DNA of 64,000 bases from Streptomyces polyasparticus (GTDB lineage: Bacteria; Actinomycetota; Actinomycetes; Streptomycetales; Streptomycetaceae), in the NCBI RefSeq assembly GCF_014493765.1, contig NZ_JACTVJ010000006.1, positions 736,548 through 800,547 of the forward strand. The letters run 5' to 3'. Positions 1 to 7,194 of the stretch are shown piece after piece; the first letter of the stretch is position 1; each line of letters opens with the position of its first letter. The notes beneath the pieces were generated by a model. The model was not told where the DNA came from, made no database searches, and saw nothing but the letters and a program-made list of their open reading frames with translations. A program made the position numbers and the translations under genes.

Positions 1-3
1 AGT

Positions 4-1617
4 GTGACCTGGCCGAAAGGGGAGCCGCTGGAACCGTCGGTGGCCGACAGCGCGCGGTTGCTGGTCGGCGACGTGGGACGGGCCTTGCGCGAGCTGGCCG
101 TAGTGGCCCTGCCCGACGAGGAGTTCGCGGCGCCGTGGCTGGTGGCGGTCTTGGACGCGATCCCCATTCCGGCGGCGTTGCTCTTCCCGGTCCGGGACGA
201 GAGGCAGCGAGTCGTGGAGTTCAGGATCGAGCGGTGCAACGGACGCGCCACGGACGTTCTGGGGAGGCCCTCCGATCGCATCGCCGGGGGCGGGTTGCTG
301 ACGGTGTTCCCCGGACTTGCCCCGGCCGGCGTCTTCGACGCCTACGTCAAGGTTCTGGAGAGCGGGGTTCCACTGGAACAGGGCCCCTTCTTCTACGAGG
401 AGCCGTTGCGTGGCGTCCGGTTTCCCGCCGTGATGAGCGTGCGGGCGCAGCGGGTGGCCGGCGGCCTCCTGGTCAGCTGGCAGTTCCACGACGAACAGGC
501 CCGGATGGCGGCCCGCATCGACGACGCCGAGCGGCTGGTCAACCTGGGGTGGGCGGAGTGGAACCTGGTCACGGGGGACGCCACCTGGTCGCGGGGCGTC
601 TACGAGGTAATCGGGGCCGATCCGGTCAGTGGGCCGTTGCCGTTGGACGCACTCTCCCGGTTTGTGCACAAGGACGACCTCTCCACTGTCACCGCGGCGA
701 TGGAGACCCTTCGCGCGCGAGACGAGCCCGCGACGTTCGAAGTGCGCACCGGGAACACCGGGGAGACGCGACACGTCAGCGTCACCGCCGAGCTGGTGCG
801 CGACAGTCTCGGCAACATGATCGCCGTGCATGGCGTGGTGCAGGACGTCACCGCCACCCGCCGGATCGAGGCCGCCTTGGAGGCATCCCGGCGGGAGGCC
901 GAGCGCCACCGGATGCGGATGGCCGAGGACCTCCAACTGGCCCTGCTGCCCAGGCCGTCCGCCCGATTGCCCGGACTGCGGATCGCCCTGCGCTACCGGC
1001 CCGCGGAGGACAGTGCACGTGTCGGCGGGGACTGGTTCGAGGCGGCGCCGATACCTGACGGGCGGGTGCTCATCGCCATCGGGGACGTCAGCGGGCACGG
1101 CCTGCGGGCCGCCGCCTCCATGGCCCGGCTGCGCAACGCCCTGCTGGGCATCGCCCACACCGGAGCCGACGCGGCAAAGATCCTGCACTGCCTCAATCTC
1201 GTCACCCTCCACAGTGAGGAGGAGTCTGTGATGGCGACCGCAGTGGTCGGCCACTTCTGCCCGGGAGAGCGGACCCTGGTCTGGGCTCGGGGCGGCCACC
1301 CTCCCCCCGTACTCGTGCGTGACGGACGCGCCAGAGAATTGGACAACGACGGCGGGGCCTCACTCGGCGTCGTCCCCGACCCCGGTTATCGCCTGGTGAC
1401 CACCCGGCTGCGGCCCGGGGACCGCGTGATCCTGTACACCGACGGCCTGGTGGAACGCCGTGACGACCACCACGACCGACGTCATGCACTTCTCCTCGAC
1501 GCCGCGCGACGGGGCGCGCGTGGCGACCCGGGGCACCACCTGGGCACGCTGCTGTCGACCTTGGACACCAACTCGGAGGACGACACCTGCGTCATCGTCC
1601 TCCATGTGGAGGGGTGA
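4..1617 (+). CDS. PAS-domain PP2C (SpoIIE/RsbU-type) serine phosphatase
   Basis: Cytoplasmic phosphatase of the type that dephosphorylates anti-anti-sigma factors in partner-switching circuits. Residues about 45-165 and 170-290 look like PAS folds; the second begins near NLGWAEWN and ends at VVQDVTATRR. A short helical linker leads into a PP2C/SpoIIE domain (about 320-535) with the metal-binding segments GGDWFEA and IGDVSGHGLRAA and a late YTDGLVE block. No membrane segment is visible. It sits 4 nt upstream of the hydrogenase-associated SIS gene, so it may be co-transcribed with it. The frame is open to the window edge, so the GTG at 4 may not be the true start. The phosphatase class is sure; the substrate is unknown. 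Confidence 0.88.
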   Translation: MTWPKGEPLEPSVADSARLLVGDVGRALRELAVVALPDEEFAAPWLVAVLDAIPIPAALLFPVRDERQRVVEFRIERCNGRATDVLGRPSDRIAGGGLLTVFPGLAPAGVFDAYVKVLESGVPLEQGPFFYEEPLRGVRFPAVMSVRAQRVAGGLLVSWQFHDEQARMAARIDDAERLVNLGWAEWNLVTGDATWSRGVYEVIGADPVSGPLPLDALSRFVHKDDLSTVTAAMETLRARDEPATFEVRTGNTGETRHVSVTAELVRDSLGNMIAVHGVVQDVTATRRIEAALEASRREAERHRMRMAEDLQLALLPRPSARLPGLRIALRYRPAEDSARVGGDWFEAAPIPDGRVLIAIGDVSGHGLRAAASMARLRNALLGIAHTGADAAKILHCLNLVTLHSEEESVMATAVVGHFCPGERTLVWARGGHPPPVLVRDGRARELDNDGGASLGVVPDPGYRLVTTRLRPGDRVILYTDGLVERRDDHHDRRHALLLDAARRGARGDPGHHLGTLLSTLDTNSEDDTCVIVLHVEG

Positions 1618-1621
1618 GGGT

Positions 1622-2227
1622 ATGACCGAAACCAGCGAGGCGTGGGAGGGGGCGGTCCACCGCGTCTTCGCCCGTCGGGAACCCGCTGTGCACGGCATCG
1701 CCGAGCAGGACTGGCAGTTGGGGGAAGTCTGCCGGGACATGGCGGCGAGGTTCCGCCGGGGCGGCCGCCTGATCACGTTCGGCAACGGCGCCGCAGCCAC
1801 GGACGCGAGTCATCTCGCCGTCGAGTTCCTGCACCCGGCCGTCGTCGGCAAGCGCGCCCTGCCGGCGATGGCCCTCGGCAACGACGCGCCGACCCTCAGC
1901 GGGATCGCGACACGTGACGGGATCGCGGCGACCTTCGAGCACCAACTGCGCGCCTTCGCCGGCGAGGGGGACATCGCCCTGGGCATCTCGCCGGACGGCC
2001 GCTGCCGCAATGTCCACCGAGCCGTGGCGGCGGCCCGTGAACTCGGCCTGCTGACCGTCGTCCTGAGCGGTGGCGTCCGCGAGGCAGCCCCGGCTGCCGA
2101 CCATCTCCTGGTGGCCCGCTCCGCCGACCCGCTGGTCGTGAAGGAGGTCCACATGACCTACTACCACCTGCTGTGGGAACTCACACAGATCATTCTGGAG
2201 CGGCACGAGTCGGTGCGGACCGCATGA
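1622..2227 (+). CDS. SIS-domain protein, GmhA-like, hydrogenase cluster
   Basis: A 201-residue SIS (sugar isomerase) protein resembling sedoheptulose-7-phosphate isomerase GmhA. The ATG at 1622 follows a GGGTGAGGGT purine stretch at the end of the phosphatase gene. Aligned with GmhA, it keeps the conserved Glu (E68, in HLAVEFLHP) and the C-terminal His (H182), but the first phosphate loop reads GNGAAAT instead of GNGGS, and the second reads SPDGRCRN instead of the Ser-rich TSGxSxN. It probably cannot bind a sugar phosphate in the usual way. It overlaps the next gene by ATGA. SIS proteins are recurrent neighbours of actinobacterial hydrogenases; a maturation or assembly role is inference. Confidence 0.85.
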   Translation: MTETSEAWEGAVHRVFARREPAVHGIAEQDWQLGEVCRDMAARFRRGGRLITFGNGAAATDASHLAVEFLHPAVVGKRALPAMALGNDAPTLSGIATRDGIAATFEHQLRAFAGEGDIALGISPDGRCRNVHRAVAAARELGLLTVVLSGGVREAAPAADHLLVARSADPLVVKEVHMTYYHLLWELTQIILERHESVRTA

Positions 2228-2496
2228 GCGGGCGCGGAGAACAGACGCAACGGCCGTGTCTTGGCGATGTCTGTACGACCTGTTCGGACGAAGCGGTCCC
2301 GATGCGGCTGGTGAAGCTGCTGCCCGGCGAGCTGGCGCTGGCCGAGGCCGGGGGAGCGGTGCAGGAGATCAGCGTGGCGCTCGTCTCGGCGGAGGCCGGC
2401 GACCTCGTACTCGTCCACGCCGGAGAGGCCATCGCCCGGATCGAGCACGCGGCGGCGCAGACAGGCGCCGAACTCGGGGAGGTGCCGGATGAGTGA
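2224..2496 (+). CDS. divergent HypC/HupF-family protein
   Basis: A 90-residue protein whose second half reads like the HypC OB fold (PMRLVKL, then GDLVLVHAGEAIARIEHA). HypC chaperones carry the Fe(CN)2CO group on a Cys directly after the initiator Met. Here the N-terminus is extended and has C12, C17 and C20 (CLGDVCTTC) before AVPMR, so the equivalent Cys would be C20 within a CxxC pair. It overlaps both neighbours (ATGA with the upstream SIS gene, 8 nt with the downstream one) and lies between two SIS genes. A canonical HypC is encoded later at 9187, so this one is likely specialised for this enzyme or for the SIS proteins. The family is fairly sure; the role is inferred. Confidence 0.75.
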   Translation: MSGRGEQTQRPCLGDVCTTCSDEAVPMRLVKLLPGELALAEAGGAVQEISVALVSAEAGDLVLVHAGEAIARIEHAAAQTGAELGEVPDE

Positions 2497-3193
2497 CGGA
2501 CCGGGCGCCGGCGAAGTGCCGGACACCATACGGGAGTTGTACCCCTTCCTCTACGAAGGGTCGACGGAGCCCGACGCCGTGCCGGCCGAGGTGATGCATG
2601 CGGTGCGGGACAAGGCAGCGGAGCTCATCGCGCTCCGGCGCACCGTGGTGGCGGCCTGCGCCGGACAGATCGCCGCGTGCGCAGGGGCCATGGCGGAGCG
2701 GTTCGCGGCCGGCGGGCGCCTGTTCACGTTCGGCAACGGTGGAAGCAGTACGGACGCGCAGGGTTTGGCCACCACGTTCCTGCACCCGCCGCCCGGCTCC
2801 TCGGTCCTGCCGGCCCTGTCGCTGACCAGCGACGCGGCCGTCGTCACCGCGCTGTCCAACGACGTCGGATTCGAGTGGGTCTTCGCCCGCCAGCTGGCGG
2901 CCGTCGGACGGCGAGCCGATATCGCCGTGGGTCTGACGACCAGCGGCGGTTCGGCGAACGTCCTCCGCGCCTTCGAGGAAGCCGCGCGGCAGGGGCTGTT
3001 GACCGTCGCGCTGGCGGGACGTGACGGGGGCCGTCTGGCCGGACTCGATGTCCTCGACCACCTGTTCGTCGTGCCGTCGGATTCCGTCCACCGCATCCAA
3101 GAGGCGCAGGCGACTGTGTGCCACACGCTGTGGGAGGTCACCCAGCAAGCACTGGGCGGCGCGCGGGACATGGTGCGAGGTGAGGCGCGGTGA
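2489..3193 (+). CDS. second SIS-domain protein, GmhA-like, hydrogenase cluster
   Basis: A 234-residue SIS protein with an N-terminal extension of about 30 residues. It keeps both phosphate-binding loops of the GmhA family (GNGGSSTDAQ at 82-91; LTTSGGSANV at 149-158), Gln204 and His212, but the conserved catalytic Glu position is Thr96 (ATTFLHP). This is the mirror image of the upstream SIS protein, which keeps the Glu but has lost the loops. The ATG at 2489 overlaps the end of the HypC-like gene by 8 nt, and its stop overlaps the GTG of the hydrogenase small subunit. A paired, heteromeric assembly is suggested but not shown. Confidence 0.85.
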   Translation: MSDGPGAGEVPDTIRELYPFLYEGSTEPDAVPAEVMHAVRDKAAELIALRRTVVAACAGQIAACAGAMAERFAAGGRLFTFGNGGSSTDAQGLATTFLHPPPGSSVLPALSLTSDAAVVTALSNDVGFEWVFARQLAAVGRRADIAVGLTTSGGSANVLRAFEEAARQGLLTVALAGRDGGRLAGLDVLDHLFVVPSDSVHRIQEAQATVCHTLWEVTQQALGGARDMVRGEAR

Positions 3194-4275
3194 TCGCGCA
3201 CGGCATGTCTGCCGAGGACCCGTTGGTCCACCTTCTGTGGATCAACGCGGGGCTCAGCTGCGACGGAGACTCCGTCGCGCTGACTGCGGCCACCCAGCCG
3301 AGCATCGAGGAGATCGCGACGCGGGCGCTCCCCGGCCTACCTCGGGTCGCGCTGCACTGGCCGTTGCTCGACTACGAGTGCGGTCCTCAGGGCGGGGCCG
3401 AGGACTTCATGGGCTGGTTCCACCGGGCCGCCCGTGGCGAACTGGATCCGTTCGTGCTGGTCGTCGAGGGATCCGTTCCGAACGAGGCGGTGAAGCGGGA
3501 GGGTTACTGGACCGGCTTCGGCAACGACCCGGCGACGGGCCAGCCCATCACCGTGTGCGAGTGGCTCGACCGGTTGACTCCCATGGCCACGGCGGTCGTC
3601 GCGGCGGGCACGTGCGCCGCGTATGGCGGCGTCCACGCCATGGCGGGCAACCCGACCGGCGCCATGGGCCTGCCCGACTACCTCGGCTGGCAGTGGCGGT
3701 CGAAGGCGGACATCCCGATCGTCTGCGTGCCGGGCTGCCCGGTCCAGCCGGACAGCTTCGCGGAGACCTTGGTCCATCTCCTGTACCAGATCACCGGTCA
3801 GGCTCCCGCGATCGAGCTGGACGACAGCCTCCGCCCCACCTGGCTGTTCGGGCGCACTGTGCACGAGAACTGCGGTCTCGCCGGCTACTACGAGCAGGGC
3901 GGTTTCGCCGCCGGGTACGGGCAGGAACAGTGCCTGGTGAAGATCGGCTGCTGGGGCCCCGCCGTCAAGTGCAATGTGCCCCGGCGCGGTTGGATCAACG
4001 GCGTCGGTGGCTGCCCCAACGTCGGAGGTGTCTGCATCGCGTGCACCATGCCGGGTTTCCCCGACCACTTCATGCCGTTCATGGACGAGCCGCACGGCAT
4101 GCCGACACCACCGCCCTCGGAGGGCTTGTACGCGACCTTCGTACGGACGCTGCGCACCGTCGTCCTGTACGAGGCCGAGAAGGAACCGGAGTGGCGCCGA
4201 CCTGGCGGCTCACTCGCCACGGGCTACACGGCGCCTTGGGAAGACGCCGGAGGGGATGGCGAGCATGGCGGATGA
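3190..4275 (+). CDS. hhyS: [NiFe]-hydrogenase small subunit, group 1h
   Basis: Electron-transfer subunit of a high-affinity, oxygen-insensitive actinobacterial uptake hydrogenase, 361 aa. Proximal cluster ligands are visible as C24, D27, C142 and C183: the usual CxxC is CDGD, so an Asp replaces one Cys, as reported for the structurally solved actinobacterial-type enzyme. Later Cys/His residues (HENC; EQC; IGCWG; KCNV; GGCP; GVCIAC) provide the medial and distal clusters. There is no twin-arginine signal peptide or C-terminal membrane helix, so the enzyme should stay on the cytoplasmic side. The GTG start overlaps the stop of the SIS gene (GTGA). It is followed by the large subunit with an 11 nt overlap. 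Confidence 0.96.
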   Translation: MIAHGMSAEDPLVHLLWINAGLSCDGDSVALTAATQPSIEEIATRALPGLPRVALHWPLLDYECGPQGGAEDFMGWFHRAARGELDPFVLVVEGSVPNEAVKREGYWTGFGNDPATGQPITVCEWLDRLTPMATAVVAAGTCAAYGGVHAMAGNPTGAMGLPDYLGWQWRSKADIPIVCVPGCPVQPDSFAETLVHLLYQITGQAPAIELDDSLRPTWLFGRTVHENCGLAGYYEQGGFAAGYGQEQCLVKIGCWGPAVKCNVPRRGWINGVGGCPNVGGVCIACTMPGFPDHFMPFMDEPHGMPTPPPSEGLYATFVRTLRTVVLYEAEKEPEWRRPGGSLATGYTAPWEDAGGDGEHGG

Positions 4276-6037
4276 CGGTCTGGTCGAGATGGCGTGGGAT
4301 CCCATCACCCGCATCGTGGGGAGCCTCGGCATCCATACGAAGATCGACTTCGGACGGGGGCGCGTCGCGGAGTGTCACAGCACCTCGTCGATCTTCCGCG
4401 GTTACAGCGTCTTCATGCAGGGCAAGGACCCGCGGGACGCACACTTCATCAGCAGTCGTATCTGCGGCATCTGCGGTGACAACCACGCCACGTGCTCCGT
4501 GTACGCGCAGCAGATGGCCTATGGAATCCGTCCGCCGCACCTTGCGGAGTGGATCCTGAATCTCGGCGAATCCGCCGAGTACATGTTCGACCACAATCTC
4601 TTCCAGGAGAACATGGTCGGCGTCGACTACTGCGAGCGCATGGTCCGCGAGACCAACCCCGGAGTGCTGGCGCTGGCCGAGCGCACCGAGGCCCCCCACG
4701 CGGCCGAGCACGGATACCGGACGATCGCCGCCATCATGCGCTCGCTCAACCCGATGGAGGGGGAGTTCTACCGCCAGGCGCTCCAAGTCAGCCGTTCCAC
4801 CCGGGAGATGTTCTGCCTGATGGAGGGACGGCACGTGCATCCCTCGACGGTGTACCCGGGCGGTGTCGGCACCATCGCCTCGGTGCAGTTGTTCACCGAC
4901 TACCTCACCCGGCTGATGCGGTACGTCGAGTTCATGAAGAAGGTCGTCCCCATGCACGACGACCTCTTCGACTTCATCTACCAGGCCATGCCGGGATACG
5001 AGGAGGTCGGCCGCCGGCGCGTACTGCTCGCGTGCTGGGGAGGTATGAACGACCCGGCGCACTGCGACTTCCGCTACGAGACGATGAACGAGTGGGGCCG
5101 TCGGATGTTCATCACTCCCGGCGTCGTGGTGGACGGCCGGCTGGTGACCAACGACCTGGTGGACATCAACCTCGGCATCCGCATCCTGCTGGGCAGTTCC
5201 TTCTACGACGACTGGGACGACCGGGAACCGTTCGTGACCCACGATCCGCTGGGCAACCCCGTGGACCGACGGCATCCCTGGAACCAGCACACCGTCCCGC
5301 GACCCCAGAAGCGCGACTTCGACGGCAACTACACCTGGGTGATGTCGCCCCGCTGGTTCGACGGGACCGAGCACCTGGCCCTCGACACCGGGGGAGGCCC
5401 GCTGGCCAGGCTGTGGTCGACGGCTCTGGCCGGTCTCGTCGACATCGGCTACATCAAGGCCACGGGGCGCAGCGTCCTCATCAACCTGCCGCGCACCGCC
5501 AACAAGCCCGAGACCACCTTCGAGTGGCGGGTCCCGGAGCACCGCGGCGAGCCGCTCAGCAACGCCATCGAACGCAACCGGGCCCGCACCTACTTCCAGG
5601 CGTACGCCGCCGCCATGGCCCTGCACTTCGCGGAGCGGGCCCTCGCCGAGGTACGCGGCGGCCGCACCGACACCTGGAGCCCGTTCGAGGTGCCGGACGA
5701 CGCCGTCGGCTGCGGATTCAGCGAGGCGGTCCGAGGCGCCCTGTCCCATCACATGGTCATCAGGGACGGCAAGATCGCGAACTACCACCCGTATCCTCCG
5801 ACGCCGTGGAACGCCAGCGGCCGGGACATCCACGGCACGCCCGGACCGTTCGAGGACGCGGTGCAGAACACCCCGATCTTCGAGGAGAACCCGCCGGAGA
5901 CGTTCAAGGGCATCGACATCATGCGCACCGTGCGCAGCTTCGACCCGTGCATGCCCTGCGGCGTCCACCTCTACCTCGGCAAGGGGCGCGTCCTGAGGAA
6001 GTCGCACTCACCCACCGCATACACCGCGGGGAGCTGA
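4265..6037 (+). CDS. hhyL: [NiFe]-hydrogenase large subunit, group 1h
   Basis: Catalytic subunit, 590 aa, oxidising H2 (probably at atmospheric level) at a NiFe(CN)2CO centre. The four nickel-binding Cys are C67 and C70 (RICGICGDNHATC) and C562 and C565 (DPCMPCGVH). The precursor carries 22 residues after H568, which the protease at 8423 should remove. The L1 motif with DNHATC is typical of group 1h. Two in-frame ATGs compete (4256, 4265); 4265 is chosen because GGAGG at 4249 is correctly spaced from it and abuts 4256. It overlaps hhyS by 11 nt. Function and group are strongly supported by the motifs; the physiological electron acceptor is not encoded recognisably here. Confidence 0.97.
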   Translation: MADDGLVEMAWDPITRIVGSLGIHTKIDFGRGRVAECHSTSSIFRGYSVFMQGKDPRDAHFISSRICGICGDNHATCSVYAQQMAYGIRPPHLAEWILNLGESAEYMFDHNLFQENMVGVDYCERMVRETNPGVLALAERTEAPHAAEHGYRTIAAIMRSLNPMEGEFYRQALQVSRSTREMFCLMEGRHVHPSTVYPGGVGTIASVQLFTDYLTRLMRYVEFMKKVVPMHDDLFDFIYQAMPGYEEVGRRRVLLACWGGMNDPAHCDFRYETMNEWGRRMFITPGVVVDGRLVTNDLVDINLGIRILLGSSFYDDWDDREPFVTHDPLGNPVDRRHPWNQHTVPRPQKRDFDGNYTWVMSPRWFDGTEHLALDTGGGPLARLWSTALAGLVDIGYIKATGRSVLINLPRTANKPETTFEWRVPEHRGEPLSNAIERNRARTYFQAYAAAMALHFAERALAEVRGGRTDTWSPFEVPDDAVGCGFSEAVRGALSHHMVIRDGKIANYHPYPPTPWNASGRDIHGTPGPFEDAVQNTPIFEENPPETFKGIDIMRTVRSFDPCMPCGVHLYLGKGRVLRKSHSPTAYTAGS

Positions 6038-6040
6038 CCC

Positions 6041-6568
6041 ATGGACGAACTGCGCGCTGTCGAGGCCCGAGTGGCGGAGCTCGTCCGCCGGCTCTCCGCC
6101 ACACCTCAGGTGGGCGATCAGGCCGAGGAACTCGTCCGACTGCTGATGCGGCTGTATGGGGCCGGGCTCGCCCGCATCACTGCGCTGCTGTCGCCCGAGG
6201 ACGTGGCCCGGCTCACCGCTGATGACCTCGTGGGCAGTCTGCTCATCCTGCACGATCTGCATCCGCGGCCCACCGTCGCGCGCGTCGAGGAGGCGCTGGC
6301 GAAGGCCCGGGCCCAGGTGGGTGCCGACCCGGACGGCATCGTGCTGCTCGGCGTCGAGGACCGCGACGTGATCCGGGTCCGACTGGGTGCTGCCGTCGGC
6401 AGGTGCCCCTCTTCCCTGAGCGCCGTACGGCAGATCGTGGACCAGGCGGTTGCGGCAGTGGCTCCCGAAGTGGCCGAGATCCGGCTTGAGCCGTCGCCAC
6501 GCGAGCCCGAACTCCTGCAGATCCTCCCCGGCCCACCGCGCTCGCATGATGCGGCAGCCCCGCGGTGA
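6041..6568 (+). CDS. NifU-like C-terminal-domain protein, one cluster Cys lost
   Basis: A 175-residue protein starting 3 nt after hhyL. Residues 1-95 are a helical N-terminal region. Residues 100-155 match the NifU C-terminal (Nfu) scaffold domain (VLLGVEDRDVIRVRLG, then CPSSLSAVRQIVDQAV). Nfu domains bind a shared 4Fe-4S cluster through CxxC before PSS; here only C122 remains, and the first Cys position is V119 (VGRCPSS). It therefore may not carry a cluster as a standard Nfu dimer. NifU-like genes are known neighbours of this hydrogenase type. It may act as a partner protein in electron transfer or cluster insertion; this is inference. Confidence 0.75.
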   Translation: MDELRAVEARVAELVRRLSATPQVGDQAEELVRLLMRLYGAGLARITALLSPEDVARLTADDLVGSLLILHDLHPRPTVARVEEALAKARAQVGADPDGIVLLGVEDRDVIRVRLGAAVGRCPSSLSAVRQIVDQAVAAVAPEVAEIRLEPSPREPELLQILPGPPRSHDAAAPR

Positions 6569-7194
6569 CCGCCGGGATGGGCCTGCGCCGCTTCCTTGAC
6601 GCGCCGACGGCGGAGACGCGGCCGGCTGCGCCCGGCTGCGAACTGTGTGGCGCCTCCATCCGTAGCTCCGGGCATGCCCACGCCGTGGACCTCGACGCCC
6701 GCCGACTGCTGTGTGTCTGCACGGCATGCCGGCTGCTCCTCACCGACCGGGGTGGCGCCCGGGGGCGCTACCGGACCGTGCCCGACCGTTATCGCCGGGT
6801 CCCCGATTTCACGGTGACCCGGGCCCAGTGGGAGGAGCTCGGGATCCCCGTCCGGTTCTGCTTCACATTCCGCAACTCGCGTCTCGGGCAGTACGTGGCC
6901 CAGTACCCGAGCCCCGCCGGAGCTACGGAGGCGCTTTTGCCGACTGCGGTCTGGCAGAGGGTGCTGGCGGCGAACCCACCCGCCTCCGAAGCCGCCGACG
7001 ATGTCGAGGCACTGCTGCTGCGCCGCCAAGATCACCATGTCGAGTGCCATCTGGTGCCCATCGACGCCTGCTACCGGCTGGTCGCGCGCGTGCGCACGCA
7101 CTGGCAGGGCTTCGACGGACGCGGTCGGGTACGTGCCGAGACGGACGCGTTCTTCGAGCACCTGCAAGCCCGGGAGCAGGGAGGCATCCGGTGA
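6565..7194 (+). CDS. DUF5947-family protein, hydrogenase cluster
   Basis: A 209-residue soluble protein. The N-terminal third carries a zinc-ribbon- or rubredoxin-like cysteine set: C25-x2-C28 and, after about 21 residues, C50-V-C52-T-A-C55. The rest is an alpha/beta region without a recognised catalytic motif (for example GIPVRFCFTFRNSRLGQYVAQYPSP and a late ECHLVPIDACYRLVARVR). The GTG start overlaps the preceding stop by GTGA, and the stop overlaps the next GTG the same way, so translation is probably coupled. The function is unknown. Metal- or cluster-binding in hydrogenase assembly or electron transfer is a reasonable guess from the Cys set and position. Confidence 0.8.
   Translation: MTAGMGLRRFLDAPTAETRPAAPGCELCGASIRSSGHAHAVDLDARRLLCVCTACRLLLTDRGGARGRYRTVPDRYRRVPDFTVTRAQWEELGIPVRFCFTFRNSRLGQYVAQYPSPAGATEALLPTAVWQRVLAANPPASEAADDVEALLLRRQDHHVECHLVPIDACYRLVARVRTHWQGFDGRGRVRAETDAFFEHLQAREQGGIR

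Noticed and set aside
4079-6007. Long minus-strand open frame (642 codons) opposite the hydrogenase large subunit
   Set aside because: It mirrors the high-GC third positions of the plus-strand gene, its product is low-complexity and rich in Arg, Gly, Val and His, and no family is recognisable.
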